A stretch of DNA of 64,000 nt, taken from NCBI GenBank assembly GCA_019054805.1, contig JAHQIY010000009.1, positions 3,596,001-3,660,000 of the forward strand. Direction: 5' to 3'. The position numbers and the translations under genes are program-made. Source of the DNA: Brachionus manjavacas (Eukaryota > Rotifera > Eurotatoria > Ploima > Brachionidae). Each line of letters begins with the position of its first letter. The stretch's first letter is position 1. Below, piece by piece: positions 33,731 through 44,300 of this stretch. Below the pieces are notes generated by a model that saw nothing but the letters and a program-made list of their open reading frames with translations, was not told the origin of the DNA and ran no database searches.

Positions 33731-33965
33731 GGGAGGCGCTCATCTCCTTTTCATGTACCTTTTTGAGCAACGGCTCCGATCTGACACAGAGGCTACTTCA
33801 TCGAGTTGGTCATCTCCACCGCAGTTATTATCCAGTCGAAACTGGTCCCCTCATTTTTATGATGAAAAAGGTTTAAACATTCGCCCTATTTCCACCCTCG
33901 GCGGGTTTTTAACCCTCGATCCTCTGCTTGCATGACTAACACGCAAGCCATTCGGCTATTCGGGC
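33731..33965 (-). repeat. tRNA-derived SINE, copy 2
   Basis: Minus strand starts GCCCGAATAGCCGAATGGCT with an A-box-like TAGCCGAATGG. The stem GCTTGCGTG-TTAGT-CATGCAAGC follows, then a decayed B-box GGTTAAAAACC, which is tRNA-like for ~70 nt. A unique body follows, with TGTGTCAGATCGGAGCCGTT and GCTCAAAAAGGTAC. Copy 1 is at 26467-26650. Confidence 0.8.
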
Positions 33966-33984
33966 TTTTTTTGGACTCAGCATG
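33966..33984. repeat. LINE B target duplication, left copy
   Basis: TTTTTTTGGACTCAGCATG matches TTTTTTTGAATTCAGCATG at the other end (about 35263-35281), with two mismatches. Confidence 0.55.
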
Positions 33985-35262
33985 TTTTTTTTTTTTTTTG
34001 TTTATTTAAATTTGAAATGGCTCTGAGTAATAAAACTCCTTCTGCCATTAGATAAGTAAAAAAAAATAGAATTTTAAAATGAATAAAGTAAACTTAAAAA
34101 ATTTTTTGAAAAATAAAGTACAAAAAAGAATGAAATAGTAAATTATTGTAAAAATTATAGCAAGTTTTTTTTATTATTTTTTTTTTTTACACTTTTTAAT
34201 GAAAGATTGAAAATCAGAGAGATAAACCCTTATCATTTAGCCATTCACTGAATTCATTCCATATATTACATAATGGTGTTTTTTTCTTACAGGGTCTTGA
34301 GCTGTTAACATAAGCACTAACATATTCTTTGATTAAATCAATAGTATTTTTGAAGATAACACTATTTTAAAGATATTTTATAAATAGTTTATTTAAACAA
34401 ACTTCTATGTTATCAAGCTTTATTTCATCTAGGAAATTTATCAGAAGATCCGATGGAGTATCATGAGGAAAATTATAACTGTACTTAATTGAAATATTTT
34501 GGAGAACTTGTAGCCTAGAATGGTTGGTCTTTGAGACTAGAATAGGAATAAAGAAACTATAATCAATAATAGAGCCAATTAATGATTTGTATACATTTAT
34601 CAAAGTATTGTGGTTAAGTTTCCAAGACATTTTTAGGACGTTAATGCGATCAATGCATCTTGATCTAATAAAGCCTACATGGAGTCGAAGCTAAGGTTTT
34701 CATCGAAAGTGATTCCTAGAAATAAAGGCTTTTTTTCATACGGTATTTTTTTCCAAAAATATTTAAAGTAAGAGATTTGTTTTTACCTGGATTTCCGGAG
34801 AAAATGGTATGACTACATTTTTCGGGGGCCATTTTCATCTTGCATTTTACAAGCCAAGATTCAATTTTTTTCAAATAGCAATTTATTGCTGTGACAATTT
34901 TACCATACTTTTTAAAAATAAAGTAGGAAACCAGATCATCGGCAAAAAGAAGAGAGTAGCTTTTATTTTTTGAGATCAATTTTGAAATGTCATTTATAAA
35001 AATTGTAAATAGGAGAGGACTAGTTACAGCTCCTTGAGGTACCCCTGACTGAATGGTCCCCTGAGTTGAAGAATAGTCAATACATTTTACAAAAAACTTC
35101 CTTCTATTGAGGAAATCTCTTACCCACTCCAATATATAGAGTGGTTCTTTTAATTGGGACATTTTGTAAAGTATTCCATTGTGCCAAGTTTTATCAAAGG
35201 CTTGAGAAATGACAAAAAAATAAAGAGCACACTTTTTTTTTCCTATTAAAAGTTTCAGATAT
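33985..35262 (-). pseudogene. LINE family B, FADD-type RT, 5' truncated, with poly(A) and target duplication
   Basis: On the minus strand the RT domain (34716-35279) reads SQAFDKTWHNGILYKM, SGVPQGAVTSPLLFTIFIND and the catalytic SLLFADDLVSYF, then MKMAPEKCSHTIF. After frame breaks, a C-terminal piece (34367-34630) has YKSLIGSIIDYSF and LQVLQNISIKYSYN. The 3' end contains a hairpin (TGGC..GGAGT/ACTC..GCCA, about 34015-34050) and a 15-nt A run, then the target duplication. It begins inside RT, so it is a 5'-truncated insertion. Relatively well preserved across the catalytic box. Confidence 0.85.
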
Positions 35263-35281
35263 TTTTTTGAATTCAGCATGA

Positions 35282-36252
35282 TTTTTTTTGATTTAATTAT
35301 TTATTTTGTGGCCTCAGCGTTAGCTGTTTTAGCCAAGAATAAAAAGAATAGAATAAAGGTTATTGAAAATTAAAGTTAATAATGTTTAAATATACAAAAA
35401 ATATAAATATAATTAAATATAATATTTTTTAGTCAAAAAATAATAAGACCAACGTAGTAATTATTAAATAACTTTTTTAACTCCGCATAAAAATGTTTTA
35501 AAGTCTTTTAAACAGTGGTCATTCAAATATCCGTACTCTTCTTTCATTTCTTCAAAAAGTGGATTTTCGTTGAGGATTGCACTCAATGCGTAAGCTTCGT
35601 TAAGATCGGACATTCTCTCTTCAACACTTGCATGGCCTACATGGAATTCAGCATGGTCTACTTTTTTTGTTTTAAACAATTTTTTTTGTTGCGCTGATTA
35701 ACATAATCTCGCAATATGCAGATGTCATTAGTCGACTTGATATGAATTTGTAGAACATGATAGTAGAACGGCTTGGCACCAAGTCGACCTAATTTACAAC
35801 AAAAATTAGCCATTAGCAACCAAAAGTGAGCATAATTTGTATCCGCGAGACAAAATCGCGGTCACCACCCTCTCAAAACCGTCTATTCGAATTTACCTTC
35901 TCTCTCTCTCTCTTAAAAAAAAACAAAAGGTAAAATCATAATTTCTTGACTAGAAAAAAAATCATTATAATTGCATTTGTGTGTGTGTGTGTATGTGTGC
36001 ACTCATGACCACTACCACACATTGCCACGAAATCACTCAATCGCTAATCACGTTACCCAAATATTTATCTTATCCGACGCATGTCATAGCCTCACAAATC
36101 CCCATCACAACCACAACAACTACAACAAAACAAAGCCCCAACCCACCAAAAAATTCATTCATTTATTTACTTATTTAGATATACAACAAAAAAAGATAAG
36201 AAGAACGAAAGAAAAAAGAAAAATAGTGCTCTCTCGGTCTCTCTGTTGAATC
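35282..36252. other. Upstream region of the SH3 adaptor gene
   Basis: No supported gene. It contains (TC)n at about 35899-35914, (TG)n at about 35977-35991 and a CT-rich leader (CTCTCTCGGTCTCTCTG) just before the SH3 gene ATG, probably its 5' UTR. A 71-codon minus frame at 35464-35679 begins with TTG and has no family match. Confidence 0.5.
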
Positions 36253-37482
36253 ATGGAGGTAATAGTGGAATACGGCTACGAGTCGCAGAACGCGGACGAG
36301 CTCAGCATCAAAAAGGGCGACAAGATCCGGAACGTGACGCGCAAAGAGGACGGCTGGTTCGAGGGCGAGCTGGTGCACACAGGACAGCGCGGCGTCTTCC
36401 CGGACAACTTCGTCAAGCCGATCAAGAACCCGGCGAAGAGCCAAGCGCTGAGCGAGGAGCGCAAGAAGCCCGCGTCGCCCAAACCAACGCCGCTCGCGCC
36501 AGCCCACTTCCAGGCCAAAGTGCTGTACAGCTACGTGCCCGTCAACGACGACGAGCTCTCCATCCAAGAGAACCAAGTGGTGACAGTGCTGCGCTTGGTC
36601 GAGGACGGCTGGTACGAGGGCGTGCTGGACGGCAAGCGCGGCGTCTTTCCGTCCAACTACGTGCAAAAGCTGGCCGACGAAGCGGACGACTTGGCCAAGA
36701 AGAAAAAAGTGTTCGGCATCGGCTTCGGCAACATATTCTCGGGCAAGCAAATCGAGCTCAAGACCAAAGAGACGCTGGTCCAGGCGGAGAAGAGAGTGCG
36801 CGCCAAAGTGCTGTTCGACTACGAGCCGATCCAGGCGGACGAGCTGCGGCTGGTGCGCAACGAAGTCGTGTTCATACTGGACCGCAACCTGGAGGACGAG
36901 GGCTGGTGGCGCGGCGAGAGCGCGAGCACGGGCAAAGTCGGCGTCTTTCCGGACAACTTTGTGCAGCTGATCGACGCCGACGACAAGGCCAAGGCGGACG
37001 CGCTCAACTCGACGGGCTCGTCGGCCGCCTCCTCGTCCAACAACTCGCTGCAGCGCGAGGCCAAGGCCGACGAGCTGCTGGCCGAGCCCGACCGGCTGAG
37101 CAGCTTTAAGAAAGCGCGGCCGGTTCATCGGCGCCCGCCGTCCTTCCGGGCCAAGAGGGCCGACGAGCAGCACGAGGCCAAGTCGGTGAGCCCCGTGTCC
37201 ACGGTGGCCAGCTCGGGACTCAAATCGCCTGTGCAAGACGACTTGAGCGCGCTCCGGCAAGAGGTCGAGACGCTCAAGCTCAGCGCTCTCGAGGCCCACA
37301 ACGAGAGCCAGCGTGTCAAGATGCAGCTGGCCGAAATCAAGATGGTCAACGAGGAGCAGACCAAAAAGATGACCAAGAAGATGAACGAGCTGATATTTGA
37401 GATCGACGAGGAGAAAAAGACCAGGCTCGCTCTCCAAGTCGAGTTGGAACGGCTCAAGAAAACCATTTTGCTTAATAGTTGA
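36253..37482 (+). CDS. CD2AP/SH3KBP1-like: CD2AP/CIN85-like adaptor with three SH3 domains and C-terminal coiled coil
   Basis: 409 residues, single exon, GC-rich unlike its surroundings. SH3-A (residues 1-58) has ADELSIKKGDKI, DGWFEGEL and GVFPDNFV. SH3-B (86-140) has DDELSIQENQVV, DGWYEGVLDGKRGVFPSNYV. SH3-C (182-241) has ADELRLVRNEVV, EGWWRGE and GVFPDNFV. A charged linker follows, then a coiled coil (about 330-405, LRQEVETLKLSAL to LQVELERLKKTI). Three SH3 domains plus a C-terminal coiled coil define this family, which links receptors, Cbl and endocytic or actin proteins at the cell cortex. It is shorter than vertebrate members (~640 residues) and lacks a clear proline-rich block. The ATG follows a CT-rich leader. 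AATAAA lies at 37649-37654. Vertebrate CD2AP and CIN85 duplicated later, so a single symbol cannot be chosen. Confidence 0.9.
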   Translation: MEVIVEYGYESQNADELSIKKGDKIRNVTRKEDGWFEGELVHTGQRGVFPDNFVKPIKNPAKSQALSEERKKPASPKPTPLAPAHFQAKVLYSYVPVNDDELSIQENQVVTVLRLVEDGWYEGVLDGKRGVFPSNYVQKLADEADDLAKKKKVFGIGFGNIFSGKQIELKTKETLVQAEKRVRAKVLFDYEPIQADELRLVRNEVVFILDRNLEDEGWWRGESASTGKVGVFPDNFVQLIDADDKAKADALNSTGSSAASSSNNSLQREAKADELLAEPDRLSSFKKARPVHRRPPSFRAKRADEQHEAKSVSPVSTVASSGLKSPVQDDLSALRQEVETLKLSALEAHNESQRVKMQLAEIKMVNEEQTKKMTKKMNELIFEIDEEKKTRLALQVELERLKKTILLNS

Positions 37483-37602
37483 ATTTTTTTGCTTTCTCCT
37501 TTTCTATCCTTTTTTATCCTTTTTTTTTTTATTTTATTTTTACTTACTTTTTTGATAAGATTTAAATTAATGTGTACATATATGGAAAATTTTCTGAGCA
37601 AT

Positions 37603-37631
37603 TATTATCATTATTATTATTATTATTATTA
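37603..37631 (+). repeat. ATT microsatellite in the SH3 gene 3' UTR
   Basis: (ATT)n with one interruption between the stop codon and AATAAA (37649-37654). Confidence 0.8.
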
Positions 37632-37648
37632 TCTTAACTAGATTTGGA

Positions 37649-37654
37649 AATAAA
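37649..37654 (+). terminator. Polyadenylation signal AATAAA of the SH3 adaptor gene
   Basis: AATAAA followed within 20 nt by a T-rich stretch (GTGCTTTTGTTC), 167 nt after the stop codon; the usual animal arrangement. Confidence 0.65.
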
Positions 37655-38179
37655 GTGCTTTTGTTCTAAAAATTGTTGGCCCAACATTGTCGCCATTTTT
37701 CAGCGGCAATTTTTTTTTCTTACCCGGGTGAATTTTTTAATCAAGTTAAAAATTGAATTCAGAAAGAAATATTGTTGAATACAGTCACTTGTAGGGATGG
37801 GTCTAGTTGATAGTGTTATCAGGCGATAGCTTAATATGTTATCATTGGCCTATTATAAAATCGATTTCACAATTTTTTAACATAATATCACAATTATTAA
37901 ATAAATGTACACAATTTTTAAAATAATTTGGTTAAAGTTTGGTTAAATTATTGAAAAGCACATTCTTTTTAATTTTTAATACTTTTTACCAGTGTTGAAA
38001 TAACTCAGTATAAAAGTAAAATTAAAATATTTTATTTGCAAATTTGACTTTTGGCTTAGCAATCTTGATCTTAATTTATGGCGTCATCACGTGATTTTAA
38101 AGCTAAATTTCTAATGGAAAGTTGGCTAGCAGACCCAAGCGAAATTCAACGTACGGATTTTAAAGAATTCAGTCAAACT
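37655..38179. other. Intergenic stretch, possibly LINE 5' debris
   Basis: Low-complexity DNA. At 38079-38186 a short plus frame starting MASSRDFKAKFLMESWL is open for 36 codons, directly upstream of the LINE remnant. It may be part of it, but no domain can be assigned. Confidence 0.35.
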
Positions 38180-39577
38180 GAATCTTAAAAAGTTGGAGAG
38201 ACCTGTTAATCACAAAGCAATCTTTAAGCAACTCAAATGTGTACTCAAAGACTGGGAATTTAAAGAAATTATAGCTATTTAAAATTTCTATTCGAACAAA
38301 ATATGGATTAAAAAGTTCCATCACGCCTTTACCACCCAATGTATTTCTGAACTTTGAGCTTTTTAAAACAGTTAATAAAAAATGTAGAAACCATATTTGA
38401 GGTGGTGACCTTAATGCTAGAACAAAGCATATGGACTGCGCAAGATAAAATGAAAACGGTATAATGTTGGAAAGAATAATCAATGAGTTAGACCTTTCAG
38501 TAATTAATGAAAAGCACCCTACCGTTAATATTTTTAATAAGAATTACTATAGAATTCTGAAAACCGAGTGTAGATAAATGGAAGGCTTCTGCCAGTAATG
38601 TAAGACGGTCGGTTTGAATGGACTGATCTTCAGGTACAATTAGATCCTTTTTTCGGAGTTTTAACTAGAAAATTAATCAAAATATTACATATTATTTGGT
38701 TTTATAATTTTATTATCTTTGAGTTTCTTCCTCATTAATTTACAAAATCACCGATTTTAATGTCCTTAATAGCCAAGATATGACTAGTGACCCTTTTCAA
38801 ATCGAAGCATCTATTTCTGTGGACTATCAAATAGAAAATAAATCAACAGCTTTAAAATTTAACTATAAGAAAGCAAACTGGAAATTATTAAGCGAGATTT
38901 TAAATGCTCATATAGTTAATATCACTGAAAGTTCCCTCACAATAAATAAACTAAATGATAAAATTACAGAAAAAATCATTTATGCTTCTCATAAAAGCAT
39001 TCCTAATGTTTCTTTGAAAATCTATAAAACCAGTCGTCCGCCAAAACTAGTTAATCTGATTAAAGAACGGAGGAAAGTTAGAAGAAACTTCCAGAAAACT
39101 CGCTGTCAAAAACTCAAACAAAAATTTACCCACCTTACATTTTAGTTTAAGGCCTCTTTAAAAAAATTCTGGAATCAAAATTGGTTTAATTTTATTCAGA
39201 AGAAGGGAAAAAAAACAAACCCTGAACCTGGTCTAACCCTGAAAAGTAAACCTTTTTGGAAAAATTAAATAAATTTAGAACAAAAAAGGTTCAAATTTAA
39301 TTCAAATTTGATTTCAAATGGTAAGGAATTTTTAAATGAAGAAAATTTTTAAATAAATTCACTCCTTATCCAGGAGCAATCTGGATTTAGGAAACACCGG
39401 CGAACATCAGATAATCTTTTCTTTTTAATTCAAAAAATTGTGGAGTCATTTAATAGAAAAAAAAGGTATTTCCAAAGCCTTTGATACAGTTTGGCATGAA
39501 GGTTTACTTTTTAAATCGATTTTGTCTGGACTTGGACTTTATTTCAGACTTTTATAAAAGTCAGGAAAAAAGTCTGA
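38180..39577 (+). pseudogene. LINE family A ORF2 remnant (APE endonuclease to early RT)
   Basis: Endonuclease block GGDLNARTKHMDCAQ (about 38400-38445) and INELDLSVINEKHPTVN (38475-38525). The post-endonuclease region has the DPFQIEASISVD site (38780-) and FNYKKANWKLLSEILN, and the 38780-39145 frame ends in RRKVRRNFQKTR. RT start follows: LIQEQSGFRKHRRTSDNLFF (39365-39425) and KAFDTVWHEGLLF (39475-39515). Many stops and shifts. The RT peptides match the minus fragment at 56.3 kb almost exactly, so both belong to one family. The MITE at 39578 cuts it off. Confidence 0.8.
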
Positions 39578-39908
39578 GGTTTTGTGAAATTCAGTACAAA
39601 ATGAAAAAAAAGAACAGAAAATTAAAAAAGTTGAAAAACTTTTTTACTAAAGGATTAAACTTAGTTCTAAAATGCAACGTTGTGCAACTTTCAAAGTTGC
39701 ATCAAATATCAAGGTTTGCTAAATTTGCATAGTTTAGCAGAAATCAAATTTCAATATAATCGAGCGTAGTTCACTTTGTAGAGATTTTGCAAACCATTAG
39801 CAGACTTTTTTTGTTCGTGAAGCAGAATTTATTTTTAGCTCTTAGAAAAAATTTTTTTTTATTTTTTTATACTAAGTTCAGTTCTTTTGTACTGAACTTC
39901 ACAAAACC
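39578..39908. mobile_element. MITE, 331 bp, ~24-bp terminal inverted repeats
   Basis: Left end GGTTTTGTGAAATTCAGTAC and right end its inverted copy with one change (GGTTTTGTGAAGTTCAGTAC on minus). The right end also has a second inverted TTCAGTT...AACTGAA pair. No ORF and no clear target duplication. A half copy is at 30033-30190. Inserted into the LINE RT region. Confidence 0.8.
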
Positions 39909-40537
39909 ATTACAATGACATGAAATTTAAAATTTTTTTTAAAAAATGACAAAAATGTCTTGACTTGCTTTAAAGATTTAAAATATAAACATTAAGAATC
40001 ATAAATTTTTTTTTCGAGAATAAGTACAATACTTGCCTTAATTTTCTTTCTCAATGTAAAAATTAAAAAAAAAAACTCAACAATGCATATATTCTTTTAA
40101 AGTGAATTAAAGCATATATTTTTTAATATTAAAAATAAATTTTAAAAGAAATTAAAAAAAAATTGGACACAAACATCTTCAATAAATATTTGAAAAATTT
40201 TTTTTTAAAGTTTTTGTTTTAAATTTGCTTTTAAAGTAAACATTTAGCCTCATTATTTTCAACCAAAACACATCAAAACGACAACAAAACAAGCAACCTG
40301 AATCTAATTATTCTTTAATTTATGACTTTAAAACAACTCTGTGTAAAATAAAGTTCATTCATTTATTTTTCAAAATTGATAAAAAATACCTTTTATTTAA
40401 ATCTAAAACTATTTATTTTGATTTGAAATTTACATTGATCATGAGCTTCAATTACCTTGTTTTATTCACCATTTTGAATCGAAATAAAATATTATTCATT
40501 GATACTAAACTTTTTATTAAATTTTTTTATTTTTAAA
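39909..40537. other. AT-rich region 3' of NAT10
   Basis: No gene. AATAAA on the minus strand at 40513-40518, about 20 nt beyond the NAT10 stop, is its likely polyadenylation signal. Confidence 0.5.
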
Positions 40538-41397
40538 TTAAGTTTTGATTTTTTTGTTTTTTTTAAATTTATGACCATTGGCTTTTTTTTTACCAGGCTT
40601 GTCAAAATCGTCATTCTTGCCGCTTGAATTTTCAAAATGACTTTCTACGTCAACCGGCTTCTTTTCATTCATACGCTTTACAGTCACATACCCTGAAACT
40701 GGTAACTTCAAAGCATCGGTCCATTCTTTTTCACTTCCTTTTATTTCATACTGTTTTAGATCAACGTCCAAAAGTTGCTTTTTACGCTCTAGCTCTTGTT
40801 CTATAACTTTATCGGACGCTTCCTTTAACTCCTCTTCCAAACTTTGTTTGAGTGGCTGCATTTTTTCATGGTCTTTCTTCATTTCCGACTCTGGTTTAAA
40901 CAAAATCTTGTCTATTTGACTCACCTGTATCTCTTCTAGGAGAGAAATAAATTTTTTGACCACTTTATTGAACATGGCAAGTAGCTGACTTGGAGGGAGT
41001 TGAAGCTCTTTTTCGAGCTCTTCGACAGTTTTTTTCTGCAAACCAACACCTAGCAATATTGCCGATTGTACCAAAGACAAATTGAACTCTTCACCCAGTT
41101 TGTTGGAATAATAGAGTCTTGCGATGTCCGGCACCAAGTCTATAACTAGATGATAATCGACCAGATTTTGAGCGTACATTTCCAAACGTTTGAAATCATA
41201 TGAGTTGAATAAAGTGTCTGATTCTTCTTTGGTAATTTCTGAGTTAAAATTTGTTAGCTTTTTTTTTGGATCAGTGTTTAAAAAAATACTTTTTATCTTT
41301 TCTGGGTAGATGTCTTGCTTCATTAAGCTGAGACACATAGAAGGCAAAAACACTTTGAATTGATAGGCAAGTAGTGAGATGAAACGACGCCGAAAAT
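40538..41397 (-). CDS. NAT10: NAT10 exon 3 (tRNA-binding domain and Lys-rich tail)
   Basis: Begins after acceptor TTTGAAG at 41398-41400. Its first two bases complete the Asp codon of DFRRRFISLLAYQF. It contains LVDYHLVIDLVPDIARLYY and the basic C-terminus KKKANGHKFKKNKKIKT, a likely nucleolar signal. Confidence 0.9.
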
Positions 41398-44300
41398 CTT
41401 CAAATAAAGAATTTTAAAAAAAAATTTTTTTTATTGTTTTTTCTACAAATTTTGGCTTAATTGTCTGATCATTAAAGAAAAGTGACAAAAGTAAAAAAAA
41501 TATTAACTTTTTTTCTGTCTAAAATCAAATAAAAAATGTAACAGAACAGAATTTTAAATTTATTCTAAATTTTTAATTAATTAAGTGTTTTTAACTATTC
41601 AATCAAAAATTCCATAGGTAAATTTAAAATTGATTTTTTTTATAAAATCAACTTAATTCGAAAAAAATCGAAAAAGAAATAAATCTTTAAATTTTCCTTA
41701 TTTCTAAGGGAAGGAAAAATTTTAATAATTTTTAATTCTAAAAAAATAATTTTAGATTGAAATTTTAAAATTTAATTTTAAAAAAGTTTTTTTTAATTTT
41801 TCTCGTATTTTTTAGAGTAAAAGTCGCCACATTATATTAAAAGCTCAAAGTGGGTTTAAAAAACCTTTTTTAAAATTAAGCTCCGAAAAAGGGCGAAAAT
41901 TGTTTTTTTATAAAATTTAATATTATCTCAGTTAAGCTAATTGATTGTTGCTAATTAATATTTAATTAATTTCAGTCACATGGTTCGAATTTCTAGCATT
42001 ATTAATTAAATAAAATATTAAAAAAAAAAGCTTAATTTGTAACTCTTTCCATTTTCAAAACACTTTTCACATTTTATATTTTAAAGTCTCTTCTGATAAT
42101 TAAAGAATGTCAAAAATGAGCAAAAATGAGAAAAAAAGCTGATAAAGCAGTGCTATCTTTTCTTGAAGCAGCATAACCTGGAGGGCCTTTTTTTTTCAAT
42201 AAAAATTTTTCTTTTCCTAAAATCGTGTTTCATCACCAACATCTAACTTAGACCAACTTTTGAATTTTTATCTGCATTTTTTTATTTTCCGGTTGTTTGT
42301 TGGTGACCGCTGCTACAGTCAACTGGTTCTCAAAAAAATTAATTTAGAAAAATATTTTTTAAGTCGAATTTATTAAAAATTAATGATGCTTTAATGTAAA
42401 ATTGTCAAAAAATTTAAATGGGTTTAATCCTTCACTGACCGGTGTCAATTTGATATAGTCTTTAAATGTGAATATCTTTAAGAAGTTCTATTAGGCTTTT
42501 ATAAAATTTATTCTATCTTGTTCATTTATCTAAAATCTAAAGATTAAATAAAAATCGTCAAAAATTTAATATGATGTTTTTAGTTAATTAGCTTATAAAA
42601 GAAGTATTTGAGTTTGGTGTTAAAAAAGAAAACTCCCTTATGGGAATTTAATTTTTTTTGGAATAAATTTTTAAATTCGACAAGAAAAGAATTTTAAAAA
42701 TAAATTTTAAATTGAAGAGAAAAAAATTAGCTTCAATTTTTACGCGTTTTTTGAGAAAAAAAGAGCTTCATCAACTCGCGGGTCTTCTAGTTTTAAATAA
42801 ATATTAAATAAAATTTTCTGAAAGTTATTTAATTTATCTGGGAAAATAAAAATTTGAATTTTTTTTTAAATTTAATTTAAAAAATAATAATAACAATTAA
42901 ATAGTTGAATAGAAAATTTAAAAGGAAATTTTTCATTAAATATTCTAAATGAGAAGTGGACTTTAAGAAAGAATAAATATTTTCTACAACTTTTTGTCAT
43001 TTATTTGAATTTTCATTTTAACACACTCTTTAGTCACAGAATTTTTTAGTTTTTTTTCTAGGAGAAAAAATGACATAAAATCTGACTTTGGTAATTTTTT
43101 TTTCTAAAAATTCAGAATTTTACAATTTTTTTCCATTGCGTCCAAAAGGTAATAAAGCTAATACAGAAAATAAAAATACCTGCAAAGTAATGATAGAGCC
43201 AAGAGTCAGACAATTTTTCCTTCATCTGCAAGTTGAGTTCTTTGAGAACAATGCACGAGTGTTCGCCAGTAAGCTCGTTGGCAGTCTGTCTCAAATAGAC
43301 AGGCAAAAAACCAAGCTTTTTCCAAAATCTGAACAAATCACTTGTCAAGCCAAACGAAACGCCGATATAGCTTAACTTTTCGGCTCGTCTCTCACTCAAT
43401 TTGAGCAGCAAAGGCGGCAAATTTTTCCTTGGCTCAATCTGCTCCTGCAGCAGGCCCAAGTCTTGGTCACTCTCGACTGTCTGTATCTCCTGACTTTGCT
43501 CTAGCGACTCGCTCAAGCTGAGCATTTTTCCTTCGTAATAATCGCGCAACAAATTCATGGCTCTTTGTCCATAGCCCATTCCCTGATACTCGGGATGTGT
43601 GGCGATCCTGACGATCCGTGCACCTGCCAGTCTTGCAAAATCATCATCCTGAAACTGTTGACTTACCGTCCACGGTATCAAATCTCCACTGGCTCGCTTG
43701 CCGCGCTGCAAATTGTCCGCCACACTCTCCCGACTTATTTCACCCTCAAGACATACCTTAAATATTCATTTTTTTAATAAAAAAAATTTTGATCAGTTTA
43801 TTTAAAAATATATTTTTTTTTTATTACAATTAATTTCGATTTTTTAAAATTAATAAAAAAAAAATATCAATTTATTAACTAAATGACTTTTTTAAAGATT
43901 TTTATTAAATATTTATTTCTTCTAGGTTCTTGTCTGCCTAGTTAAAAATAAAACAAAATAGAATTATATCAATAAATCTGATTATTATTTGAAGGAAAAT
44001 CATAAAAAAAGAATTTGCAATTTTTTGAATTAATTAAAGGTAACTGTGAAGATAAACAACCCATTTCGGAACAAATCATTGACTTCAGAAAAATGTCAAT
44101 CCTTTGTTACTCATCAAAAAATATTAAAAAAAATAAAGCTGAAAATAATTATCAATTTTCTCTAATTAATTAATAATAATTAATTCTATAATTACATTAT
44201 ATACAAGATTTTTTTAAAAATTTTGACAAATTTAGTTCTTTTAAAACTTCTTGATCCAACTGATTATTCAAAAACATTTAATTAAAAAATTTGAAGACAT

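Noticed and set aside
35464..35679. 71-codon minus ORF near the SH3 gene
   Set aside because: Opens with TTG with a stop close upstream; only a short internal ATG frame remains, with no homology recognised.
36175..37437. 420-codon antisense frame and other overlapping frames across the SH3 adaptor
   Set aside because: Low-complexity Leu/Arg/Val/Ala-rich translations produced by the GC-rich codon use of the true gene; no domain.
38169..38483. 104-codon minus ORF
   Set aside because: Shadow of the plus-strand LINE endonuclease (GGDLNAR frame).
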